Source: Phycicoccus avicenniae
GTDB taxonomy: Bacteria; Actinomycetota; Actinomycetes; Actinomycetales; Dermatophilaceae
Direction of reading: 5' to 3'
Length of the DNA stretch: 64,000 nucleotides
Assembly (NCBI RefSeq): GCF_018139485.1
Contig: NZ_JAGSNF010000004.1
Span: forward strand, 186,001-250,000
The notes beneath the pieces were generated by a model that saw only the letters and a program-made list of their open reading frames with translations, was not told the DNA's origin and did not search any database. Numbering within the stretch: the first letter of the stretch is position 1; every line of letters begins with the position of its first letter. The position numbers and the translations under genes were made by a program. Shown here in pieces: positions 1 through 10,400 of this stretch.

Positions 1-271
1 GCAGGCCCACCGTCGGGTCGTCGTTCTCGAGCGCCCACGCCCCGGCGAGCCGGACCTCGGGGGTCCCGGTGCCGACGAGACGCTCGCGCAGGTACTCGCA
101 GAGGCCGTTCGCGCTCGGCGTCGTGAGGTTGCCCAGTCGCACCATCGGCATGACGAGCTCGTCCACCGGTGTCGCGGCCAGCTCGTCGGCGCCCCGGGGC
201 ACGCCGTCCCGCACGGCGACGGCGGCGGCGAGCACGTCGTCCGGGGGCCGGATGCCGAGCGACACGTTCAT
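1..271 (-). CDS. partial protein, possibly 2'-5' RNA ligase (LigT)-like
   Basis: Five-prime end of a minus-strand gene that runs off the left edge; 90 codons are visible. The ATG at 271 is preceded by GGAGG at a good distance on the minus strand, so this start is well supported. The translation begins MNVSLGIRPPDDVL and continues with a VMPMVRLGNL stretch. This spacing resembles the N-terminus of LigT/2'-5' RNA ligase family proteins, where an F..RPP..V strand is followed by a HxTLxFLG motif. The first catalytic His-x-Thr motif is not present here. It is therefore either a divergent member of the fold or something else; the second half is not visible. It is divergent from the FHA gene, with a 175-nt shared gap. 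The function is not established. Confidence 0.55.
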   Translation of the reverse strand, partial: MNVSLGIRPPDDVLAAAVAVRDGVPRGADELAATPVDELVMPMVRLGNLTTPSANGLCEYLRERLVGTGTPEVRLAGAWALENDDPTVGL

Positions 272-446
272 GGACACCTCCGTGGGGACCGCGGGACGCC
301 CGATGGTCCCACGACCCCTCCCCGAGGAGCGGCGGGGATGGGCACACCGGCCCTCGCGTGTCGGACGCGCCAGTACCCTGGGCACGGACGGGCCCGGTGG
401 TCCGGGAACCGCGACACGTGGACGACGACGGACGGGAGGGGACTCG

Positions 447-1946
447 GTGACGACGGTCCGCAGCGCGGCGCACCCCGGTTTCGTGGAGGTCACCGCCCCC
501 GGGCTCACGGCGGTCGTCGAGGTCCCCGACCGTCATCGCGAGGCCCTGACGGCCGCGGCCCAGGACGGCCTCGTCGCCCTCCTGGACCTCCTGTGCTCCC
601 GCGGCCTCGTCGTCATGCCGGCCTTCGCCGTCGTCGAGACGTCCGAGGGCCGGGCCCGCGCGGTCGTCCGCGGCGGCTGCCGGGTCCTCGTCGACGGCGG
701 CGACGCCGTGACCTCGCAGGACCGGACCCCGTGGCGCGACGTGGACCTCGAGCCCGGCGGTGTGCTCACCGTCGCCGCCCCCGAGCCCGAGGTGCCGCGG
801 GGCTGGCGCCGTCCGGCCCGTCTGCGCGGTGGCGAGTCCGCCGCCGTTGCTGCGGCGACGGGCGCGGCGGCGGTGACCGATGGCGTGGACGACGAGCCGC
901 CGGAGCCGAGCGGGTCCCGGCCCGAGCCGGTCGAGCAGGAGCCCACTGAGGCGGAAGCCGTCACCGCGGAGCCGGAGCCCGAGGAGCTGGTGCCCGAAGA
1001 GGGGCTCGACGTGCAGCCGGACGAGGGCTCCGTCGAGCCCGTCGCCGTCGAGCCCGCTGACGCGGAGGCGCCGGTCGCCGAGGCCGCGGACGACGCCGAG
1101 GCCGCGCCGCAGCCCGACCTCACCCTCCCGCCGCCCGAGGACTCGGCCGGCGCCCCACCCGTCGAGCGGGTCCCGGCCACCCCGCCCCCGGAGCGCTCCA
1201 TCATCGACTCGGTCCCTTGGCGCCGGTCCGGGGACGACGCCGAGGACCGGGCCGCCGTGCCGCCGCCGCCGACCTCCACGCCGGAGCCGGTGCGGACGGC
1301 CGCCCTGCCCGTGCTCGAGGACCCGGACGCGTCGGCCCGGCCCGGGCCCGACCCGACCCGGACCCCCCGACCGGACCCGACCCCCGAGGCCGCCCCCGAG
1401 CCGGAGCCCAGCGGGGAGGCGTCTGCCCCCGAGGTGACGACCGCCCGCGCCGACCTGCCCCGCAGTGACGAGGACCTCGACCGTCCGGTCGTCCTCGCCG
1501 TCCTGTGCCCCGCGGGGCACCACTCGCCGCCGCACGCCGGCCGGTGCCGCACGTGCGGGCGCGAGATCCCCCCGCAGCAACCCGTCCCCGTCCCCCGGCC
1601 GCCGCTCGGCGTCCTGCGGATCAGCACCGGTGGGGTCGTCCCGCTGGACCGCGGTGTCCTGCTCGGGCGGGCGCCGCGGGTCAACGAGGAGCTGCCCCCG
1701 GCGCAGCGGCCGCACCTCGTGCGCGTCGGTGGCGTCGACCGCGACATCAGCCGCAACCACGCCGAGGTCGTCATCGAGGGGTGGCACGTCCTCGTGCGCG
1801 ACCTCGGCTCGACGAACGGCACGACCGTCGCGCTGCCCGGCGAGGACCCGGTGCGGCTGCGTCCCACCGAGGACCACGGGATCGAGCCCGGCACCGTCGT
1901 CACCCTCGCCGACGAGGTCTCGCTGACCTTCGAGGTCGACGGGTGA
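447..1946 (+). CDS. FHA domain protein with zinc-ribbon and long acidic linker
   Basis: 499 residues. I chose the GTG at 447 because GGAGGGG lies just upstream; the open frame extends further 5' but that part is low-complexity Arg-rich shadow sequence. Residues 1-110 form an uncharacterised N-terminal domain. Residues about 115-345 are a Pro/Glu/Ala-rich, probably disordered linker. A CPAGHH...CRTCGR zinc-ribbon-like element sits near residues 354-372, and a C-terminal FHA domain at about 388-499 shows the usual phosphothreonine-binding landmarks (GR, SRNHAEV, DLGSTNGT). FHA domains bind phosphothreonine. The stop overlaps the start of the downstream Ser/Thr kinase (GTGA), so the protein is a likely substrate or partner of that kinase. 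A TACCCT hexamer at 374-379 is a possible -10. Family is clear; exact role is inference. Confidence 0.85.
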   Translation: MTTVRSAAHPGFVEVTAPGLTAVVEVPDRHREALTAAAQDGLVALLDLLCSRGLVVMPAFAVVETSEGRARAVVRGGCRVLVDGGDAVTSQDRTPWRDVDLEPGGVLTVAAPEPEVPRGWRRPARLRGGESAAVAAATGAAAVTDGVDDEPPEPSGSRPEPVEQEPTEAEAVTAEPEPEELVPEEGLDVQPDEGSVEPVAVEPADAEAPVAEAADDAEAAPQPDLTLPPPEDSAGAPPVERVPATPPPERSIIDSVPWRRSGDDAEDRAAVPPPPTSTPEPVRTAALPVLEDPDASARPGPDPTRTPRPDPTPEAAPEPEPSGEASAPEVTTARADLPRSDEDLDRPVVLAVLCPAGHHSPPHAGRCRTCGREIPPQQPVPVPRPPLGVLRISTGGVVPLDRGVLLGRAPRVNEELPPAQRPHLVRVGGVDRDISRNHAEVVIEGWHVLVRDLGSTNGTTVALPGEDPVRLRPTEDHGIEPGTVVTLADEVSLTFEVDG

Positions 1947-3400
1947 GCACCGGCGCCCCCGAGATCCCCGGGGCGGAGTTCGTCCGGCCGCTCGGCTCCG
2001 GCGGCTACGCCGACGTCTACCTCTACGAGCAGCAGTCGCCGCGGATGAACGTCGCGGTCAAGGTGCTCAAGCGCCAGGGCCTCACGACGGCGATCCGGCG
2101 ACAGTTCGTCGACGAGGCGAACACGATGGCGCAGCTCGCCGACCACCCCTTCATCGTCCAGGTCTTCCGCTCGGACCAGACGGCCGACGGCGGCGCCTAC
2201 CTCGTCATGAAGTACTACCCGCCGCCGAACCTCGCGCAGCGGGCCCGGGCGGAGCGGATCTCCGTCGAGGAGGTGCTGCGCACCGGCATCCAGCTCGCCT
2301 CGGCGGTCGAGACGGCGCACCGGGCGGGCATCGTCCACCGCGACATCAAGCCCGCGAACGTCCTCATGAGCCAGTACGGCCAGCCAGGCCTCACCGACTT
2401 CGGGATCGCCGGACGGGGCGGGCACGCCGAGGACGTCGACGAGGACGTCGGTGTCTCCGTCCCGTGGTCGGCCCCGGAGGTGCTGTACGGGCAGAGCAAC
2501 GGGGACGCCCGCAGCGACGTGTACTCCCTCGCCGCGACGCTGTGGCACGTCCTCGTCGGCCGCTCGCCGTTCGAGCAGCCGGGCGGGGACAACTCGGCGT
2601 ACGCCCTCATGCCGCGGATCCGGGCGACGCCGGTGCCCGCGACCGGTCGTGCCGACGTCCCGGTGAGCCTCGAGCGGCTGCTCGCGCACGCGATGGCGAA
2701 GAACCCCGACGCCCGTCCGCAGACCGCGCTGGACCTGGCCCGCGCCCTCCAGGCCGTCGAGCAGGAGCAGCGCTTCGCCCGCACCTCGGTCGTCGTCCTC
2801 GACGAGGGCGGCAACGCCGCGGTGTCGGCGCTGCCCGGGGCGGGAGGGAGCGAGGACCACGACCGCACGAGCGTGCGAGCCGTCGCGGTGACCCCGAGGC
2901 CGGAGGCCGAGACCCGGGATGCGGGGCCGACGGACGCGCGCCGCGACGACGAGGACGCGCCGGCGACCATCGGCGGAGGAGTCGTCCTCGCCGTCGTCGC
3001 GGGGCTCGTCGCCGTGACCGCCGGGGTCCTCGTGTGGGCGCTCGGTGGGGACGACGACACCCCCGAGGCCCCGGTGGCGAACCCCACGGTGACCCGGACG
3101 GCGCCGCCGAGCCGGGCCGTCGACTACCCGGAGCAGCCGGCCATCGACGCCAGGACGAGCGAGGGGGCGGTGACCTTCTCGTGGAACTACGTCGGGGCCG
3201 CCGACGGCGACTTCTTCCAGCTGCGGGTCGCCGGGGACGAGGCCTCCGTCGAGGAGGCCCCCGTCGTCACGGTGACCGACGAGCGCCGCTACACGGCGGC
3301 CGTCGACCCCGGGGAGACGGTGTGCGCCCAGGTCGCGGTGTCCCGGGACAGCGGCATCACCTCGCCGCCGTCGTCGGTCCGCTGCGAGGTCGCGCCGTGA
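1943..3400 (+). CDS. transmembrane serine/threonine protein kinase
   Basis: 485 residues starting at a GTG that overlaps the preceding stop. An N-terminal Hanks-type kinase domain (about residues 12-275) has a glycine loop (GSGGYADVY), the catalytic lysine in VAVKVL (K40), the alpha-C glutamate (E58), HRDIKPANV with D134, a DFG motif with D152, and an APE motif in WSAPEVL. All key residues are present, so it should be active. An acidic linker is followed by one transmembrane helix (GGGVVLAVVAGLVAVTAG) and an extracellular segment of roughly 110 residues with an FnIII-like pattern (VTFSWNYVG). PASTA repeats, typical of PknB, are absent. It sits between two FHA proteins and upstream of the MoxR/DUF58/transglutaminase genes. 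It probably signals from the cell surface to those FHA proteins; the ligand is unknown. Confidence 0.92.
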   Translation: MSTGAPEIPGAEFVRPLGSGGYADVYLYEQQSPRMNVAVKVLKRQGLTTAIRRQFVDEANTMAQLADHPFIVQVFRSDQTADGGAYLVMKYYPPPNLAQRARAERISVEEVLRTGIQLASAVETAHRAGIVHRDIKPANVLMSQYGQPGLTDFGIAGRGGHAEDVDEDVGVSVPWSAPEVLYGQSNGDARSDVYSLAATLWHVLVGRSPFEQPGGDNSAYALMPRIRATPVPATGRADVPVSLERLLAHAMAKNPDARPQTALDLARALQAVEQEQRFARTSVVVLDEGGNAAVSALPGAGGSEDHDRTSVRAVAVTPRPEAETRDAGPTDARRDDEDAPATIGGGVVLAVVAGLVAVTAGVLVWALGGDDDTPEAPVANPTVTRTAPPSRAVDYPEQPAIDARTSEGAVTFSWNYVGAADGDFFQLRVAGDEASVEEAPVVTVTDERRYTAAVDPGETVCAQVAVSRDSGITSPPSSVRCEVAP

Positions 3401-3455
3401 CGTCGTCGTCGAACGCCGTGCCCGCGCCCGCGGGCCAGGACCCCCGGGGGGACGC

Positions 3456-4154
3456 ATGGGAGTGACCGTCGAGTTCTGTGGCGAGCCGTTCGTCGCGCCG
3501 GAGGACCGGCCGCTGACGATCGGCCGCGTCGCCGACGTCGAGATCGACGACAACCCCTACCTGCACCGGGTCTTCCTCCAGGTGCACCACGAGCACGGGC
3601 TGTGGTGGCTGACGAACGTCGGGTCCACGCTCACCGCGACGGTCGCCGACCGCAAGGGGCTCTTCCAGGCCTGGCTCTCCCCGGGGGCGCGGATCCCGTT
3701 GGCGCTCGAGGCGTTCACGGTCTGGTTCACCGCCGGCCCGACGACCTACGACTTCGACGTCCTCGTGGAGGACACCCCCTTCGTGTCGGTCGAGACGGCG
3801 GCGGACCCCGAGCCCGAGGACTCCGTCGCCGAGACGACGGTCGGCCGGGTGTCGATGACCCCGGACCAGAAGCTGCTCGTCGTGGCACTCTGCGAGTCGT
3901 TCCTGCGCACGACGTACGCCGGTGGCGGCCAGATCCCGTCGTCCGCCGACGCCGCCGGCCGGTTGGGCTGGACGACGACGAAGTTCAACCGCAAGCTCGA
4001 CAACGTGTGCCAGAAGCTCGCCGACGCCGGCACCCGCGGTCTGCACGGCGGACCGGGCAAGCTCGCGTCCAACCGCAAGCAGCGGCTCGTCGAGCACGCC
4101 CTGTCGACCCGGATGGTCACCGAGGCCGACCTCGCCCTCCTCCCCGACGACTGA
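3456..4154 (+). CDS. degenerate FHA protein with C-terminal helical domain
   Basis: 232 residues; the ATG at 3456 follows GGGGGGA. Residues 1-95 look like an FHA fold (DRPLTIGR, then DNPYLHRVFLQV and LTNVGST). The phosphopeptide-contacting Ser of the SRxH motif is replaced (LHRVFLQ) and the second loop lacks the NG pair, so phosphothreonine binding may be lost or altered. Residues 140-232 form a helical, winged-helix-like domain (a TPDQKLLVVAL helix, WTTTKFNRKLDNV as possible recognition helix). It belongs to the kinase operon and probably acts as an intracellular adaptor or target. DNA binding by the C-terminal domain is only suggested by helix pattern. Confidence 0.8.
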   Translation: MGVTVEFCGEPFVAPEDRPLTIGRVADVEIDDNPYLHRVFLQVHHEHGLWWLTNVGSTLTATVADRKGLFQAWLSPGARIPLALEAFTVWFTAGPTTYDFDVLVEDTPFVSVETAADPEPEDSVAETTVGRVSMTPDQKLLVVALCESFLRTTYAGGGQIPSSADAAGRLGWTTTKFNRKLDNVCQKLADAGTRGLHGGPGKLASNRKQRLVEHALSTRMVTEADLALLPDD

Positions 4155-4466
4155 CGCCGGACGCCGGTGCCTCGATCGAGGTGTCCCCGCGCGAGGATCC
4201 GTGCGGTGATACCTCGACCCGACGGCTGCCGATGGGGCTCGAGGTGCTGCGGCGCGGGTTCCCGTGCGCTGACACCTCGACCCACCGGCAGAAGGTCCGT
4301 CGTCCGCCGGGCGGGGCCTCCGCCGCTCTGCGGTGGGCGGGGAGTGCTCCCCTCCCGTTGCGGCCCGCAGCCCGGTGTCCCGCGGTTACCCTGATCCGGC
4401 AGGCCCGCCCGGGGAGGTTCGGCGGGCCGACACCCCTGACCCGCACCACTTCCGAGGAGACCTGAC
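4155..4466 (+). other. intergenic region with two palindromic units and an Ig-protein start signal
   Basis: 312 nt without a gene. The left half holds two related hairpin units described separately. The right half ends with CGAGGAGA about 6 nt before the GTG at 4467, a good ribosome binding site. I see no convincing -35/-10 pair, and no Rho-independent terminator with a T tract after the FHA gene, so read-through from upstream into the Ig-protein gene is possible. Confidence 0.6.
4176..4280. repeat. two tandem 42-nt palindromic units
   Basis: Unit A spans 4176-4217 and unit B 4239-4280, offset 63 nt. Each is a potential hairpin: A pairs TCGAGGTGTC with GATACCTCGA (10-nt arms, one G-T wobble), B pairs TCGAGGTG with CACCTCGA (8-nt perfect arms). 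The units match each other at about 35 of 45 positions by eye when CCC after each unit is included. They lie right after the FHA gene stop. They could be a repeated extragenic palindromic element, a protein-binding site or a weak processing/termination signal; nothing in the sequence decides between these. Confidence 0.6.
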
Positions 4467-7400
4467 GTGCGACCGGACCCGGCTCGGCGCGGTGGCAGGG
4501 CCGCGTCCGGTGCGCGTCGCCGGGTCGCGAGCCTCGTCACCGTCGTCCTCGTCGCCTCCGGTCTCGGCTACGCCGCCGTCGCGAGCCAGGGCACGACCGT
4601 CCACGAGACCGAGCTCGACGACGCGGGTGTCTGGGTCAGCTCCGGGGTGCAGGCGAAGTTCGCCAAGGCCAACGTCCCCGTCGGCCAGCTCGACACCGGT
4701 GTCGCGACGGACGTCCCGACCGGCAGCGGGCTCGACGTCCTCCAGGACGGGGCGAGCGTCCTCGGCCTCTCGACGGGCACCGGCTCCCTCTTCCCCATCG
4801 ACGTCCGCACCTCGACCGCCGCCGACGCCGTGGCGACCGTCGAGCCGGGCGCCGGCGACGACACCGTGTTCGCCCCCCGCAACGTCGACCTGCGGGGCGG
4901 CACCGTCGCGATGCTCGCGCGCGAGAGCGGCGAGCTCTTCGCCCAGCGTGTCGACCCCCGGACCGGGACGGACTCCTTCGGCGGCCTGGCCGTCGGCGCC
5001 GAGCCGGTCGCCGAGATCGGCGGCGCCGGCGCGGTGACGGTCGGGCTCGACGGTGCCGTGCGCGCGGTGTCGGGCGAGGACGGCACGGTGACGACGCTGA
5101 CCCCGACGACGGCCGGCTTCGGCGCCCCCACCGTCGTCGAGACCGCGCTGCGAACCGCCGTCCCGGACATCACCGTCGTCGGCTCGACGTGGGTCGCCTA
5201 CGACGCCGCGACGGACACCCTCTTCACCGAGGACCGGCCCGACGGGTTCCCGGCGCAGGCGCTCGCCGGCGACGGGGACACGCTCGCGGCGCTCCAGCAG
5301 CCGGGCCCGGACGCCGAGGCGGTCGTCCTGCAGACCGTGGGCCGGGCCGTGCCCGTCCCGCTGGGCGACGGGGACCGGGTCGGGGGCGTCGTCGTCGGCG
5401 AGCAGGTCGACCGCGTGCCGGGAGCGACCCTCGTGAGCCGCCCGGTCGTGCTCGACGGGTGCCTCCACGCGGCGTGGGCCGAGCAGGGGCAGGTCTTCTA
5501 CGGCGCGAACTGCGGACGCGTCGAGCCGCAGCCGACGGCCACCCTCCCCGCGGAGGGGTCCGAGCCGACGCGCGACGGCGTGGCCTTCCGGGTCAACCGC
5601 GGCCTCGTCGTCCTCAACGACCTCGACAACGGCGGCGTCTGGGACCTCACCGACCAGCCGGTGAAGATCGACGACTGGGACGCCCTCACCCCGCCGACGC
5701 AGCAGGACGACGACAACGAGAAGGAGGACGAGAACCTCCTCGACGAGGCCGTCCTCGAGCAACCGCCGACCGCCGAGCCGGACGAGACGACCGTGCGGCC
5801 GGGCCGCACGAGCAAGCTGCACGTCCTGGACAACGACACCGATGTCGCCGGGTCGGTCCTCTCGATCGACCAGCGCGACGTGTCGGCCCCGACGATGGAG
5901 GGGGTCACCGCCACCGTCTCGGCCGACGGCCAGGCGGTCGACGTGTCGGTGCCCGAGGGCACCGAGGGGCAGTCGTTCGAGTTCCGGTACAAGGTGAACA
6001 ACGGCGCGACCGTCTCGGAGCAGGACGCCCGGGTCGCGGTCCGCATCGTCCCGGACGAGGTCAACGGCCCGCCCCGGCTGCGGCCCGGCGCAGAGCTCAC
6101 CGCCGCCGACTACCCCGTCATCGCCGGCAAGCGGCTGTCCGTGCCGGTCCTCGCGGACTGGCGCGACCCGGAGAACGACATCCTCGCCGCGCGCGCCGAC
6201 CGCGAGGGAAGCGTCGTCGACGGTGCGGGCCGGGTCACCCTCACCGCCCCCACCGAGACCGGGCTCCAGCCGGTCGCCTACGTCGTCACCGACGGGCGGG
6301 GCGGCTCCACCGAGGGCACCGTGCGCGCCCGCGTGCTCGAGGCCGGCGGCGAGGACGACTTCGTCCCGCCGACGACGCAGCCGGACGCGGTCCGCGGGGT
6401 CGTCGGCAAGCCGCTCCAGGTCGACCCGCTCGGCAACGACATCGCCGGCGCCGACCCCGCGGAGCCCGACGCCTCGCTGGCCCTGCGCTCGGAGGTCCGG
6501 CCGGTCGGGCCGCTCCAGGTCGACACCGACCTCGCCACCGGCACCGTGACCGTGACCGGCAGCGCCCCCGGCACCTACGAGCTCGGCTACTCGGCGGTGA
6601 CCGGCGCCGGCGCCGCCCCCGGCCGGATCCGGGTCGACATCGTGGAGCCGCCCGAGGGGGCCCCACCGGTCTCGGTGCCCGACAGCGCGACGCTCAACGA
6701 CCAAGCTCCGGCGATGGTCGACGTCCTCGCGAACGACTACTCGCCGCGCGGTGACGTCCTCGTCACGGCGTCCGTCGAGTCCGACGGCGGCTCGGAGTGG
6801 ATCCAGCCCTCGATCTACCAGGGACGCTGGGTCCGCCTCGAGGCCCGCGAGCCCACCCCGACCGGCGCGGACCGCCGGGGCACGGTCCGCTACACCGTGA
6901 GCGACGGCTCGCAGCGGGTCACCGGTGAGGTGTCGGTCCTGCAGCAGGCCGCCCTCGAGGACGCCGTCCCGATCGTCGAGGACGACGAGGCCGTCGTCCG
7001 CGAGGGCGACACGGTCTCGGTGCCCGTCCTCGACAACGACACGATGGCCGACGGCATCCCGCTGCGCCTCGACCCGGGCAGCGTGCGGGTCGTCAGCGAG
7101 GACGACGAGCAGCGGGCCTTCGCCAGCGGCAACGTCATCCGCTACGTCCCCGAGCACACCGGCCTCGTCACCGACCGGTTCGTGACGATCGAGTACGCCG
7201 CGTACGCCGAGGGGTTCAAGGAGCGCGCGCAGTCGGCCCGGGTCCGGGTCCAGGTGACGCCCCTGCCAAGCGCCCAGCGGGTCAACCAGGCCCCCGTCGC
7301 CCGCAGCTTCACCGCCACCGTCACGGCGGGCGACCCGCTGACGATGACCGTGCCGACCTTCGGGGTCGACGCCGACGGCGACTCGGTGACCGTCACCGGG

Positions 7401-10400
7401 GTGGTCGGCGCCGAGGGCGGGCCCGTCGACCTCACCCACGGACGGGTCGTCGGCATCGGCCCGACGACGATCCGCTACGAGGCCTTCCCGCTCGCGGCGG
7501 GCACCGAGGTCATCACGTACGAGGTGCGCGACCGGTTCGGCGCGACGAGCCGGGCCTACGTCCGGGTCGGCGTCGTCCAGCCCGGCGACCCGCAGCCCCC
7601 GGTCGCCGTGCCCGACGAGGTCTTCGCCGCGCCGGGCAAGACGGTGACGGTGCGCCCGCTCGCCAACGACCTCATCGCCCGCGGCGACGTCGTCGAGGTC
7701 GAGACCGACACCCTCAACTCGGCCGAGACGATGGAGCAGTGGGACGTCGACGAGGACCACGTCGTGACGACCGAGGTCCCCGACGACACGACGCGGTTGC
7801 ACCAGATGGTCTACGGGATCGGCAACGGCCTCTTCGACCCCTCCCGCGCGAGCATCCTCGTCCGCCCGGTGCCCGGCTACGAGAACCCGCCGGTCGCGAA
7901 CGACGACGTCGCCGCGTTCGAGGCCGGCGAGACCTCGGCGCTCGTCGACGTCCTCGCCAACGACACCGACGTCGACTCCGACCCCGCGACGCTGCGGGTC
8001 GTCGACGTGCTCTCGCCGGACGCCGCCCTCGACCCCGCGACGGGTCAGGTGCGCGTGCAGGTCCTGGACCGTCCGTACTCCGTGCCGTACGTCATCGAGG
8101 ACGAGGACGGCCTGCGGGCGATGGCCCTCGTCCACGTGCCGACCGGGGCGGACGGACAGCCCTTCGTCGTCCCGGGGACGCTCGTCGAGATGGACCAGGA
8201 CTCCAGCGAGACCGTCGCCCTCAACGACCACGTCCGCTCGCCGCGCGACCGCCCCGTCTCGGTGACGGCCGCCGACACCGTGTCGGCCTCGCCGGCCGAG
8301 AACCTCGAGGTGACCCTCACCGACAACCAGACCCTCGAGCTCACCTCGAGCAACGGGTACGTCGGCCCGGCGGCGGTCATGCTCGAGGTCACCGACCAGA
8401 CCGAGCTCGACCAGACCGACGTCGGGACGGCCTACGTGTCGATCCCCATGCAGATCGGCCCGAAGGTCCCGCTCCTGCGTTGTCCCGACGGGGCCGTCAC
8501 CCTCACCGCGGGCGGCCTGCCCCGGCGGGTGGACATCCCGACGTTCTGCCACGCCTGGGTCCCCGTCGGGATGACGCTCGACGACGTCGAGTTCGAGACG
8601 AGCTGGACCGAGGAGCCGGACGCCAACCTGTCCGTCGACGGTCCCGGCGGCCGGCTGCTCACCCTGTCCGCCGACGCGGGCGCCCGGTCCTCGACGGGCG
8701 CGCTCGCCGTGTCGTCCCCGGGGATGGACGAGGCGTCGGCCATCGCGGTCCGGGTCGTCGGGCGCGGGGACGAGAAGGCGGAGGACGACGGCGGGTCCGA
8801 GGACGAGGACGAGTCGCCGCTGCCGCCCGCGAGCGTCCGGCCGATCTCGGTCACCGGGCTCACCGAGGGCGACACCGTCACGGTCGACGTCCGCCCCTAC
8901 CTCGACTCGCCGCTGCCCGACCCGTCGTGCACCGTCACCGGCGCCGCGGTCGAGTCCGGCGAGGGGATCACCGCGAGCGCCTCCGGGTGCGAGGTCACCC
9001 TCACCGCGGGCGAGCGGCCCTCGCTCGAGGCCCGAGTCGGCATCACCGTCGTCGACGGTCCGGACCGCCAGGCGGTGCCGGGGCGGATCGCCGTGACGCT
9101 CCTCGGTCGCCCCTCCGTGCCGCAGCAGGTCGGTGCGGTCGCCGACCGCGACGCCGGCGGCCAGGCCCGGGTCTCGTGGCTGCCTCCGGAGTACGACGGC
9201 GGGTCGGCGGTCACCGCGTACACGGTCCGCTGGACCGGGGGCGGAACCGGCACGCGACGCTGCTCGGCCTCGCCCTGCACCGTCCAGGGCCTGACGAACG
9301 GCGAGGACTACCGCTTCACCGTCGCCGCCGTCAACGGCGTCGGCGAGGGCGAGGAGTCGGCGCCGACCCCCGCCGTCCGACCGGACAAGCTGCCGGAGCG
9401 GGTCACCGGCGTCCGGATGGTCGACCGCGGCGACGGCACCCTGACGATCGGCTGGGACGAGCCGGTCAACGAGGGCAGCGCCATCTCGAAGTACGTCGTG
9501 CGGCTCATCTCCTCGGACGGGGACACCGTCACCGAGGACGTCCCCGCCTCCACCCGGCGCCGGACCGTCGGCGGCCTCGACAACATGGCCGAGCAGGAGG
9601 TCCAGGTCCAGGCGTGGAACGAGCTGGGCGCCGGACCGTTCGGGCCGGCCGTGACGATGCAGTCGGCCGGCACGCCACCGGCGCTGCCCGCCCCGGACAT
9701 CGCCGCGAGCGGTCCCGGGCCGGCGCGGGACTCGGCGACGCTCACGGTGTCGTGGCAGCAGGGCTCGCCGAACGGGCCGCCGACGAGCGGGTACACCCTC
9801 TACCAGTCGGTGGACGGCGGTGGCTGGACGCGGGTGCGCGACACCGCGCCGGACGTGCGGCAGGCCCGCGTCGTCATCCCCTACGACGGCCGGACCTACC
9901 GGTACGCCGCGACCCTGACGAACGGCGCGGACATCGAGGGGCCGCGCCGGAACAGCTCGTCGTTCACCTCGGTGGGCCAGCCGTCGAACCCGTCGGTGAC
10001 GGCCAGGACCCCCGACAGCAACCGCCGCATCCAGCTCGTCGTCGGGGTCGGCCAGCCCCGCGCCGGGGGGTTCACCGCGATCCGCTGGCGGGGCGGCGGC
10101 CAGTCGGGCACGTACTCCTGCGGGTGCGCGCCCGGGTCGACGGTGCGCTTCGACGTCGGGCCGTTCGACACCAGCCCGACGAACAACCGGACGATCACCG
10201 TGTGGACCGTCAACTCCGGCGGCCAGGAGAGCAACCAGCGCTCGGACAGCGCGACGCCGTACGGCAACACGCTGACGCCGACCGGCTTCAACGGCTCCCG
10301 CAGCGGGGACCGGGTCACCTGGTCGTGGAACCTGCCGACGAACGGCCGGACCATCGACCAGGTGCAGCTTCAGGGCGCGGTGTCGGGGACCTACGGCGGC

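Noticed and set aside
3397-3465. 22-residue micro-ORF with GTG overlapping the kinase stop
   Set aside because: No conserved feature and the next gene has its own ribosome binding site inside it; probably chance, though translational coupling cannot be excluded.
533-3553. 1006-codon minus-strand open frame
   Set aside because: Antisense to the FHA and kinase genes, which have clear motifs; composition is low-complexity Ser/Arg/Gly.
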